From positions 104,245-168,244 of IMG/VR virus record IMGVR_UViG_3300031521_000011: DNA of 64,000 bases. The stretch is one strand, 5' to 3'. Shown here in pieces: positions 38,762 through 46,438 of this stretch. How positions within the stretch are numbered: the first letter of the stretch is position 1; each line of letters starts with the position of its first letter. Both the position numbers and the translations under genes were made by a program. Below the pieces are notes generated by a model. That model made no database searches. It worked only from the letters and a program-made list of their open reading frames with translations, and had not been told where the DNA came from. Source of the stretch: a virus.

Positions 38762-39054
38762 TGTATCCGTCTCCTTTCTTCAAATAAAGATATTTGCGAT
38801 GAGTTAACAATCCGACCATCCTCATCTCGCTGATACGTGAACCTATATGAGTCCAATGTGGACTCTATATTACTGGGGGAGACCTCCTCCATCAGTATTG
38901 CGCATTCATAGTCGGACGCTTCAAAGTCTAATCCCTTGCTGTAGATATAGGAGCATACCAGTATCTGGGCACACTCCATCACCACGCTTACCTTCGGTAT
39001 CCTGCCTTCCAGTTCCCAAGCCTCTCGATATGCAGACACCAATATCTCATCCAC
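38758..39054 (-). CDS. Small unknown protein, possible paralogue of its downstream neighbour
   Basis: 98 residues, ATG overlapping the preceding gene by 8 bases. Ends with RFTYQRDEDGRIVNSSQISLFEER, comparable with the end of the 89-residue neighbour and with the last ~60 residues of the 221-residue protein upstream (CYLRFECKTVAIDGIKMN...AAQTLLIE). No known domain. Confidence 0.65.
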   Translation of the reverse strand: MDEILVSAYREAWELEGRIPKVSVVMECAQILVCSYIYSKGLDFEASDYECAILMEEVSPSNIESTLDSYRFTYQRDEDGRIVNSSQISLFEERRRIH

Positions 39055-39712
39055 TCTTGGACAACTCCATTCGATCTACGCTTAATATGTTGCTGTATGG
39101 CATTTCTATCAGCAGGGTCTGTGCTGCATTATCCACATATTCCTCTGTAAAAACATTCATCTTAATTCCATCGATGGCCACCGTCTTACACTCGAATCTC
39201 AGATAACATAATTTATGGTAATCAAGGACATCCTGTATAGAGCACTCCATTGCGCCACCCATGGAGGAATACATCTCCGTCAGCATTTCCTCGTATTCGA
39301 TGATAAATTCATGAACGTCTTCAGCTTCAGTTTCGCCTTTAGACAGCGCTTCCTCGAAGCATACAATAATGGCCTCCATATCCTCTCCAAGCTCAGACAT
39401 TGCAATATTATGTATTATTTCCTCAAACTTTCCATAGACATCGCAATCCATTTCCTCGAGAGATGGCGGTTTGAGATCCTGAACATCGTCAAGGATACCT
39501 TTCTGTCTCCACAGTGTCTCATAAGACATAATGGTTTCCCTCTCGAACCAATCGTTGACCCCGCCCCGGCCCAGCTTCCATCCCGGATACGCCATCTGTT
39601 GCAGATCCCAAATACATTCTGGATCCAGTGCATCAAACAGCGCATCCGGTACGAGAGACCACCTTCTTGCGGGTTCGTCAGAACCCGTATTTGCATAATA
39701 GTCTCCGCTCAT
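39047..39712 (-). CDS. Unknown protein with acidic helical C-terminal half
   Basis: 221 residues, ATG after ATGTAAGGTAA, starting right at the stop of the 319-residue gene. Trp-rich N-terminal part (RRWSLVPDALFDALDPECIW) and an acidic helical C-terminal part. The C-terminal ~60 residues resemble the two small genes downstream. No function assigned. Confidence 0.65.
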   Translation of the reverse strand: MSGDYYANTGSDEPARRWSLVPDALFDALDPECIWDLQQMAYPGWKLGRGGVNDWFERETIMSYETLWRQKGILDDVQDLKPPSLEEMDCDVYGKFEEIIHNIAMSELGEDMEAIIVCFEEALSKGETEAEDVHEFIIEYEEMLTEMYSSMGGAMECSIQDVLDYHKLCYLRFECKTVAIDGIKMNVFTEEYVDNAAQTLLIEMPYSNILSVDRMELSKSG

Positions 39713-40672
39713 TTACCTTACATCCCCCTTGTTCTTTATCCTAAGTGGACCAAGAGCGATCTGAACGAGCGGATAGGAGTCATCCTCCTTCTTACCAACT
39801 AGGAGTATTGGCTTCTCCGGGTCATCATTAATGAACATGTCGATGTAGTTAAATCCTTTCATTGCCCCTAACACATTGATGAAGACAGAGCAATCCAAAT
39901 GGATTGGATGAAAATCGTGATCAAGCGGCAGGACAAATGGAATCTGAACCTTATGCCTGTCTTCATAATGCATCGACTCATACAGCTCTTCATCACTCTC
40001 TGGCATAAACCCAGCCGGCGAGATATGCATCAGGAACTCGATACCCTGGAAGAACCTGGACTTGGCGTTGACGAATGTGATTCCGTTTTTCTCCTCAACG
40101 ATTCCGCACTGATACACCTTTTCACTTTTCAGGTGCTCTGCAGATAGATCACTATACTTATCGAGGAGAAACACCCGGCTGCGGTCACTTGGATGATAGA
40201 ACCCCATCTGTTCGTGCTCTGGAATGTACTTTGCGATCAGCAATGCCATGCGTGGAGAGGGCTTTACTGTTGCCCTTACGATTATACGGACCTTTGATCT
40301 CTCCAGGTTCGTCTGGAATGCATCTGTAATTGAATTGTAGACGTTACCAACCGGTATTCTTATGACCTGGTTGTATTCCACTTTAGCCATTCTGGCCCTG
40401 AGCTCATCGGCTGACAGAGGGAACTTGTTCGTTCTCCACATATCATCTTCGATCACAAGAAAAGGTTCCTCATTCTTATAAGAGAACCTGCCGAACTCAC
40501 TCCACCGAGCGATGAAGGACTCTCCCACAGCCCACGCCTCATCGGTAACACGAGTCCCATCTGAAAATAAGTTGAATAGAATTCCCCAATTCCTTGGATT
40601 GCCCTTATTGCAATCAACTGCCAGAGGTGCAAACTCCCCAATGACTTTAATGGTATTCTCAGTATAATCCAT
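39713..40672 (-). CDS. Unknown protein, possibly sliding-clamp-like
   Basis: 319 residues, ATG after AAAGGAGACAGAAT. Mixed alpha/beta; the C-terminal segment FVLPLDHDFHPIHLDCSVF then INVLGAMKGFNYIDMFIND...PLVQIALGPLRI recalls the last domain of processivity clamps in strand order. This is a weak structural impression. First gene of an overlapping operon that runs to 38492. Confidence 0.6.
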   Translation of the reverse strand: MDYTENTIKVIGEFAPLAVDCNKGNPRNWGILFNLFSDGTRVTDEAWAVGESFIARWSEFGRFSYKNEEPFLVIEDDMWRTNKFPLSADELRARMAKVEYNQVIRIPVGNVYNSITDAFQTNLERSKVRIIVRATVKPSPRMALLIAKYIPEHEQMGFYHPSDRSRVFLLDKYSDLSAEHLKSEKVYQCGIVEEKNGITFVNAKSRFFQGIEFLMHISPAGFMPESDEELYESMHYEDRHKVQIPFVLPLDHDFHPIHLDCSVFINVLGAMKGFNYIDMFINDDPEKPILLVGKKEDDSYPLVQIALGPLRIKNKGDVR

Positions 40673-40699
40673 ATTCTGTCTCCTTTCAGCGCAAAAAAG

Positions 40700-40720
40700 A
40701 ACGGCGCCTAAGGCGCCGTT
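40700..40720 (-). terminator. Terminator after gene 40727
   Basis: AACGGCGCC/GGCGCCGTT hairpin followed on the minus strand by CTTTTTTG. Confidence 0.85.
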
Positions 40721-40726
40721 AAAGTT

Positions 40727-40909
40727 TTATTGAAGGTCCGCCGGTGGCGTGCTGTTGCCGATTTCCCGGGCTGTCTTAGATAACCCTGTGGTTGCTATTG
40801 TTGAGATGACAAGGCCACCGATAGTGAGCAGCGCGCCAAACAAGCCTATGCCGGTATTCTTCGCAAGACTCTCACTGTTGTTAAATAGTTTTTCCAAAAA
40901 ATGATCCAT
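40727..40909 (-). CDS. Small single-span membrane protein F
   Basis: 60 residues, ATG after AAGGAGGGAAAATT. MDHFLEKLFNNSESLAK then a Gly/Leu/Ile-rich helix (GIGLFGALLTIGGLVISTIA) and a polar Pro-rich tail. Own promoter-like repeat upstream and terminator downstream. Confidence 0.75.
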   Translation of the reverse strand: MDHFLEKLFNNSESLAKNTGIGLFGALLTIGGLVISTIATTGLSKTAREIGNSTPPADLQ

Positions 40910-40929
40910 AATTTTCCCTCCTTGAATTG

Positions 40930-40947
40930 TTTTATTACTTATACCAA
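40930..40947 (-). promoter_or_regulatory. 18-bp promoter-like repeat, copy 2
   Basis: TTGGTATAAGTAATAAAA, identical to the copy before gene 33757, located 20 bases upstream of gene 40727. Confidence 0.6.
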
Positions 40948-40965
40948 AAATAGAGTGAAAAAAAA

Positions 40966-40983
40966 GAGGCCCGTTAGGGCCTC
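40966..40983 (-). terminator. Terminator overlapping the end of gene 40974
   Basis: GAGGCCC/GGGCCTC hairpin followed on the minus strand by eight Ts. Includes the stop codon of the tiny upstream gene. Confidence 0.8.
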
Positions 40984-41072
40984 ATTCTGTTGCACATCTT
41001 CTCGAAGGCAAAGAAAGCAAATGCAAGGAATCTTTTCATAAACAATGTAAGCAGTGATTCATCTTTTGGCAC
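40974..41072 (-). CDS. Possible 32-residue amphipathic protein
   Basis: GTG 41072 with GGGGAGG 9 bases upstream; overlaps the previous gene by 14 bases and ends inside the terminator. Sequence is Phe/Ala/Lys-rich (FMKRFLAFAFFAFEKM). Short, so coding status is uncertain. Confidence 0.45.
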   Translation of the reverse strand: MPKDESLLTLFMKRFLAFAFFAFEKMCNRMRP

Positions 41073-41577
41073 GTTGCTCAACCTCCCCAAACAAGTCTTG
41101 ATTCTTATCTGAGGAGATGAATTCAATGTTTCCAATACTGACATCGAAGGTTTTCATGGCCAGCCTTACCGCCCACAATTCTTCCACCGTGAGCTCCAGG
41201 CGCTCTTCACCTTTAATGGTGTGCCATGGAACAACATAAACTTCTTGAGATGACTGCTCCTCTTCCAGGCTGTTTAGCCTATGGTCCGCAGTTTTTATTT
41301 TGAAGGCGACTCTGGCGACTTTTGCCTCAAGAATAGATACAATTCTCTGCTCAAGCAAATCAATCTCATCATCGATTCTTGAAATCTCATCAATGATTTC
41401 CCGCATAAGCTGAAGCCCTCTGCCATAGTCTTCATGACTCTGCTGATCAGAAAAGAAGACTTTGCCTTTAAAATTGCGTGCTACATATTCCTGACGCTGC
41501 ATCCTAAGCCTATTTTTCTCTATGATAGCGTTTTTGACTTCGTCAATGAATTTAGGAATGCGATAGGTATCACTCAT
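41059..41577 (-). CDS. Coiled-coil protein, unknown
   Basis: 172 residues, ATG after CAGGAGGCGCTAA. Residues ~50-100 are coiled coil (MREIIDEISRIDDEIDLLEQ and heptads around it). Sits downstream of the SbcC C-terminal half and a zinc protein. No known domain; a structural partner in the recombination complex is possible but unproven. Confidence 0.65.
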   Translation of the reverse strand: MSDTYRIPKFIDEVKNAIIEKNRLRMQRQEYVARNFKGKVFFSDQQSHEDYGRGLQLMREIIDEISRIDDEIDLLEQRIVSILEAKVARVAFKIKTADHRLNSLEEEQSSQEVYVVPWHTIKGEERLELTVEELWAVRLAMKTFDVSIGNIEFISSDKNQDLFGEVEQRAKR

Positions 41578-41589
41578 TTAGCGCCTCCT

Positions 41590-41620
41590 GGAGGGGTCAG
41601 TTAAACTGACCCCTTTGGAT
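41590..41620 (-). promoter_or_regulatory. Hairpin over the stop of gene 41601 and before gene 41577
   Basis: AGGGGTCAGTT/AACTGACCCCT is a perfect inverted repeat ending beside the ribosome site of the next gene. Lacks a T-run on the minus strand, so it is more likely an RNA stability or translation-control hairpin than a terminator. Confidence 0.5.
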
Positions 41621-41912
41621 TATCGTAGATGGAGCCTTTTGGCTCCTCTTTGGCCTGTACTTCAGGATCCAAAATGCATTCATCGCAAGGGAATACATAG
41701 TATCCATTTTCAGACTTGACCTTGGCGGCCATAATGCACCGGTTGTTGCCGCACAACATATGAGGACAGTCGAGCGGCGGACCGAATTTCTCACAGTCAA
41801 ACAGTAGTCCATTACTTCCAGTATACCTCATTGGCGTTGCTGGACATATTTCCATCTTCTCCCTGTTACATCCCGGGCACTTCACGCGTCTTTTGCCTTT
41901 GATTGTCTCCAT
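41601..41912 (-). CDS. Cysteine-rich zinc-binding protein
   Basis: 103 residues. Nine cysteines, including KCPGCNREKMEICP at the start and FPCDEC near residue 75, consistent with two zinc sites. Immediately downstream of the SbcC C-terminal half (3-base gap). Function unknown. Confidence 0.65.
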   Translation of the reverse strand: METIKGKRRVKCPGCNREKMEICPATPMRYTGSNGLLFDCEKFGPPLDCPHMLCGNNRCIMAAKVKSENGYYVFPCDECILDPEVQAKEEPKGSIYDNPKGSV

Positions 41913-41915
41913 AGT

Positions 41916-42623
41916 TCAGCCTCCATTTTTCGTTGTTGCGATTTTACTGACACCATTTTCAATCTTGATCTCGATGCGCTTATCGGCGCTTTGAGCCATG
42001 TAGTATGAGTGGGTGACCATGATGATCTGCCGGTCAAGCTGCCTGGAAATCGCCTTAATGAATTCCGAGAAGGCAACGATGAAATCCTCGCTGACATGCT
42101 TGCCCGGTTCATCCAATATGATTGGTCCGTTGATTGGCGGGTCCACAGCCTCTATCATGGCTATCCTGAGGGCCATACTCACGATATCCACGACTCCGCC
42201 GCCTCTTGAGTCTTGCGGTCTGTTCCTTATCTCCTGCCCGTTCTCGATGTTGACGATGTAAATTTCTGCCTCGGGCCGCCTTCTGGTGTCAGTTTGAAAT
42301 GCTTTCTTTTCATCATCTCCCCGGCGGATATCCTTCAGGTCAACTTCGAGGCGGAAATCCGGTCCCATAATAAATTGCAGGGCAGATGTGCCGATGGATT
42401 CGATCTGCTTACAACTCTGGCGCCTCTGATAGTCGCTTGTCTTCTGCAGTAGAATATTGGTTTGCCGAAGAACATCTGAATACTCAATTTGAGCCTGTAA
42501 TTCGATTTGCTTCTCTGCCAAATCGTTTTCTATCGTGCTCTTCAGGCTCTTCTTGATTTCATAGTTGGTTCTGGCTTTGTAAAGGGCATCTCCCAATGCC
42601 TGCATCTGAGTACTGGAAAACAT
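41916..42623 (-). CDS. sbcC: SbcC/Rad50 C-terminal ATPase half
   Basis: 235 residues from ATG 42623 (AAAGGAGTGACGCCA upstream). Begins with coiled coil (~1-95). Residues ~138-150 are the ABC signature region (SRGGGVVDIVSMALR), followed by Walker B (GPIILDEPGKHVS, near 165-177) and the H-loop (MVTHSYY, near 200). There is no Walker A, which lies in the separate gene at 46439-47755. The two products must assemble to make the ATPase that works with the SbcD-like nuclease at 63087. Confidence 0.85.
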   Translation of the reverse strand: MFSSTQMQALGDALYKARTNYEIKKSLKSTIENDLAEKQIELQAQIEYSDVLRQTNILLQKTSDYQRRQSCKQIESIGTSALQFIMGPDFRLEVDLKDIRRGDDEKKAFQTDTRRRPEAEIYIVNIENGQEIRNRPQDSRGGGVVDIVSMALRIAMIEAVDPPINGPIILDEPGKHVSEDFIVAFSEFIKAISRQLDRQIIMVTHSYYMAQSADKRIEIKIENGVSKIATTKNGG

Positions 42624-42672
42624 TGGCGTCACTCCTTTGTGGCGGGGGATTCGCTCCCCCGCCAGCCTATAA

Positions 42673-42912
42673 TTACTTCGGAATTTTTGCGAGGAGTTCA
42701 TTGTATGCCTTGGTGATCTCCTCTTCCTTGTTCAACAGCCACTGTGCGGCCTGGTCGGGCTCAACACCCAGAGCCTTCAGCTCTTCATTGAGCGAGTCGA
42801 CAGAGCGGGTAAGCTCTGTCAGAGTTGCTTGCGCTGCCGTTAACTTGTCTTTGCCGTCCTGTACTGCCCTCTTCAGCCTCAGTAGATCGGATTCACTGAC
42901 GTTCATTGCCAT
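42673..42912 (-). CDS. Small coiled-coil protein
   Basis: 79 residues, ATG after GAAGGAGGAATAGAATC. Nearly all heptad-like (ESDLLRLKRAVQDGKDKL, TELTRSVDSLNEELKAL). Between polymerase III alpha and the SbcC C-terminal half; could be a missing piece of the SbcC coiled coil or a polymerase accessory. Confidence 0.65.
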   Translation of the reverse strand: MAMNVSESDLLRLKRAVQDGKDKLTAAQATLTELTRSVDSLNEELKALGVEPDQAAQWLLNKEEEITKAYNELLAKIPK

Positions 42913-42916
42913 GATT

Positions 42917-45900
42917 CTATTCCTCCTTCACAGATATTATTAAATCGCTATACTCCAATGACTGCATGCCTTGAACGTTTACCCAGAATTGCTCACTTAT
43001 GAGCATCTGAGTATTGTCTATGCAAATGAAAACTGGTATGTCTCCGTGACAGCCGGCGGTGCGCACGATACTCATTATAAGCTTGGTATCTTCCTCTACA
43101 TTCTTCAGCTTAATGTAGATGCGCTTTGAGAACCGGTCTTCCATATACTCCAGCTTCTCAACAATGATGTTGGGTGGGTCGTCATCACGATACCCTACAA
43201 AGCCGGATACGCACACGATTGCATCGTCAACCAGATACTGCTTGAACTTTGCATACTCCCTTGGAAAGATGACCAGTGGGATGTTGCCAAGCTCGTCCTC
43301 AAGATTGGCGAACCCCATCAGTTCCTTGTTCTTTTTAGTTGAAGTCTCACGGATGCTGTTTAGGATTCCAACCACCTTTACCTTCCGGCCCGGCGCAGCG
43401 CCGAATGTTCCGGTGGGAACTCCGTCATCACCGAGCTCTTCAGCAAACTCCGTACTGGAGATGTTGCTGACCTTGCGGATGTATGCCTTCACCACATCGA
43501 GGGGGTGTCCGGTCACATAAACCCCCATAGAACCTCTCTCAGCCTTCAGGAGTGCCTTCTTGGGCAACTCCAGTATATCTGGCAGTACATCGGTAGCTTC
43601 GATCACAGGCTCAAATAGGCGCGTCTGGATCGCTTTAAAGGTGGTCTTCTCATATAATTTCTTAGCTCCTCCAAGAATGTCGTACATCATACTGAGAAGC
43701 TGTGATCTCTTCACACCAAACTCATCAAATGCCCCACACCGGATTAGCCCCTCCACTACGTCTGAACTTATGTCTTTGCCGGTGCACCGATAAACGAAGT
43801 CTGTGAAGTTGCGGAATGGTGCACGCTTCCGCTCTTCCATGATTTGCCTCACCGGATTGATGCCAACACCTTTGGCGGCGACCAATGAGAATCGTATCTT
43901 CCCACTTTTAAGAGGAAGAAACTCCAGGCCGCCTTCATTGATTGATGGCGGAAGCAACTCGATACCAAGGTCATTTTCGCAGTGTGCGATATATATTGGC
44001 ATCTTATCGGCTTTTCCTGAGTTCATTGTCAGCAGTGCCGCCATGAACTCAGAAGGATAGTGTAACTTTAGCCAGCTTGTCCACGCTGCTACATAGGCAT
44101 AGGACGCCGCATGGGATTTGTTGAATGAATACTCACCGAACTTCTCGATGTCGTTATAGAATTCATTGAGACTCCGCTCATCATACCCAAGCGATAGCGC
44201 CCCGGGGATTGCAACGTATTTTCCGCTGGCTTCTCTGCCATGGATGAAGTACTGACGATGGTCATCGATTATCTTTTGAATTTTCTTGCCAGTTCCTTTA
44301 CGGATCTCATCAGCGGCAGACATTGGATATCCAGCGAGAATTTGCACTGCAAACATAACCTGTTCCTGATAAACAATAACACCGTAGGTTTCCTTTAAGA
44401 TTTCCCTTAAAGCCTCAAAGCGAAGTTTGATATGCTCCGGATCTCGCTTCCCGGCGATATACTGTGGGATGTAATCCATCGGGCCTGGACGGTATAGGGA
44501 TATAAGGGCTGTGACTTCCTCAACGTTTTGTGGTTGCATCTCCTTGGCGGTTGCAGTCATACCAGCGCCTTCGAGCTGGAATATACCCTGCGTCCTACCT
44601 TGAGCAATCAATTTATAGGAATCTGGATCGTCGACCATCTTCATCAGGTCGTCGTTCGAGATATGAACACCGTAATTTAATGCGATGTTCTTGATAGTGT
44701 TGGATACGACAGTGAGTGTCTTTAGTCCGAGCAAGTCAGCCTTCAGAAGCCCGAGGGTCTCAAGCGTATTCATGTCGTACTGAGCAACAATGCCATCCTT
44801 TGTTTTCCATACCGGAACATAATCCGTTGTTGGACCTGGCGTGATCAGTATGCCGGCAGCATGCGTGCTTGCGTTGGAAGGCAATCCTTCGATAGCCATG
44901 GCGACGTCCAGCAATTCTTTCCTCTCAGGGTCCGTATCATACCACCGTCTTAGGTCTGGCGACAAATCCAATGCTTTGGCGATTGTCATCTTAAGTTCCT
45001 TCGGAATTGCCTTAGAAACTTCATCACCAACACGATATGCGAGTCCAAGAGCCCTTGCTGATGCCCTTACAGCATTCCTTGCAGCGTAGGTACCGAATGT
45101 AATAATTTGAGAAATGTGATCGCGCCCGTACCTGCGAACCATGTACTCAATAAGCTGTTGCCGTAGGTCATCCTGAATGTCCCAATCAATATCAGGCGGA
45201 GAGAACCGGTCAGGATTCAGGAAGCGCTCAAAGATCAGATTGTATCTTATTGGGTCAACGTGCGTGATATATAGGGAATACGAGAGTAGCGAGCCGGCCC
45301 CGGAGCCACGCCCGGGGGATGGTATTGCTCCTAGAGTTGCGGCAAAGCTGACATAATCCCAGACGATCAGGAAATAATTCACGTATCCCATCCTGGAAAC
45401 AATACCAAGTTCATATTCCAGGCGATTCTTATAAAACTCCTCCCTCTCATGGTAGTCTGCAAACCTTTGCGGCAAACCTTTATATGCCAGATGCCTCAGA
45501 AACTCCTCTGAATCCTTGAACCCAAATGGAGGTTTGAAGTCCGGCAGAAGGAACTTGCCTGTCTGAAGCTCTACGTTGCAGCGCTCAGCAATAACATTAG
45601 TGTTTTCAATAGCGCTCTCCGGTAAGCAACTATCCCACATTTCCTTCGGTGACTTGAGGTAAAGGTCATTGGTACCGTAAACCTTTCTGTGTTTACTGGA
45701 GATGGCTGTTTTTGCGCCGATAGCCATGAGCGCATCGTGATACCGGGCACCTTCAGGCTCAATATAATGGACGTCATTTGTGGCCACCATGGGGATGCCG
45801 GTTTCCTCGGATAACTGAATCAGTAGCTTATTGAGCTCATACTGCTCAGGAATCTTGTTGTCCTGCAGCTCGATGTATACATTATCCCGACCAAAAATGT

Positions 45901-46423
45901 CGATGTATACATCGAGCTTTGACTTTGCCGCCTCAAGTCCATGAGCCATGATATCGCGGGGAACGTCTCCAGCCAAGCATGCCGTCAGCGCAATTAGTCC
46001 CTCACTATACTTGCGAAGGATACTGAAGTCCGTTCTTGGAGAGTAATAGAAGCCATTAAGGGAAGCATCGCTGATGATTTTCATTAGGTTTTGATAGCCG
46101 GTCATGTTTTTTGCCAACAGAACAAGATGCCGATTGTGCCTATCGTTGTCTGAAGCACCATCTTCATCGGCTGCCTTGCCCGGCCGGAAGGATTGTCCCT
46201 CTGGGCAGATGTAAGCCTCGCAGCCAAGAATTGGCTTTATACCTGCCTTCTTAGCTGCGAGGTAGAACTCTACCAGAGAGAACATGTTGCCGTGATCTGT
46301 AGATGCGATGGCGGTCATTCCAAACTCTTTTGCTTTTTTAACAAGATCATTAATCTTGCACATAGCATCGCCAATGCTATATTTAGTATGAACGTGGAGG
46401 TGAGAGAATTGATTGCTCCCCAT
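42917..46423 (-). CDS. dnaE: DNA polymerase III alpha subunit
   Basis: 1168 residues, close to bacterial DnaE length. PHP domain at the N-terminus (HLHVHTKYSIGD and STDHGNM), catalytic aspartates in PDIDWDIQD near residues 408-416, and helix-hairpin-helix (RCGAFDEFG) and OB-fold regions near the C-terminus. It is the phage replicase, replacing host polymerase. The strong match to DnaE and intact acidic triad suggest an active enzyme. Start ATG follows AGGGGATGG. Confidence 0.92.
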   Translation of the reverse strand: MGSNQFSHLHVHTKYSIGDAMCKINDLVKKAKEFGMTAIASTDHGNMFSLVEFYLAAKKAGIKPILGCEAYICPEGQSFRPGKAADEDGASDNDRHNRHLVLLAKNMTGYQNLMKIISDASLNGFYYSPRTDFSILRKYSEGLIALTACLAGDVPRDIMAHGLEAAKSKLDVYIDIFGRDNVYIELQDNKIPEQYELNKLLIQLSEETGIPMVATNDVHYIEPEGARYHDALMAIGAKTAISSKHRKVYGTNDLYLKSPKEMWDSCLPESAIENTNVIAERCNVELQTGKFLLPDFKPPFGFKDSEEFLRHLAYKGLPQRFADYHEREEFYKNRLEYELGIVSRMGYVNYFLIVWDYVSFAATLGAIPSPGRGSGAGSLLSYSLYITHVDPIRYNLIFERFLNPDRFSPPDIDWDIQDDLRQQLIEYMVRRYGRDHISQIITFGTYAARNAVRASARALGLAYRVGDEVSKAIPKELKMTIAKALDLSPDLRRWYDTDPERKELLDVAMAIEGLPSNASTHAAGILITPGPTTDYVPVWKTKDGIVAQYDMNTLETLGLLKADLLGLKTLTVVSNTIKNIALNYGVHISNDDLMKMVDDPDSYKLIAQGRTQGIFQLEGAGMTATAKEMQPQNVEEVTALISLYRPGPMDYIPQYIAGKRDPEHIKLRFEALREILKETYGVIVYQEQVMFAVQILAGYPMSAADEIRKGTGKKIQKIIDDHRQYFIHGREASGKYVAIPGALSLGYDERSLNEFYNDIEKFGEYSFNKSHAASYAYVAAWTSWLKLHYPSEFMAALLTMNSGKADKMPIYIAHCENDLGIELLPPSINEGGLEFLPLKSGKIRFSLVAAKGVGINPVRQIMEERKRAPFRNFTDFVYRCTGKDISSDVVEGLIRCGAFDEFGVKRSQLLSMMYDILGGAKKLYEKTTFKAIQTRLFEPVIEATDVLPDILELPKKALLKAERGSMGVYVTGHPLDVVKAYIRKVSNISSTEFAEELGDDGVPTGTFGAAPGRKVKVVGILNSIRETSTKKNKELMGFANLEDELGNIPLVIFPREYAKFKQYLVDDAIVCVSGFVGYRDDDPPNIIVEKLEYMEDRFSKRIYIKLKNVEEDTKLIMSIVRTAGCHGDIPVFICIDNTQMLISEQFWVNVQGMQSLEYSDLIISVKEE

Positions 46424-46438
46424 TCAGGAACCATCCCC

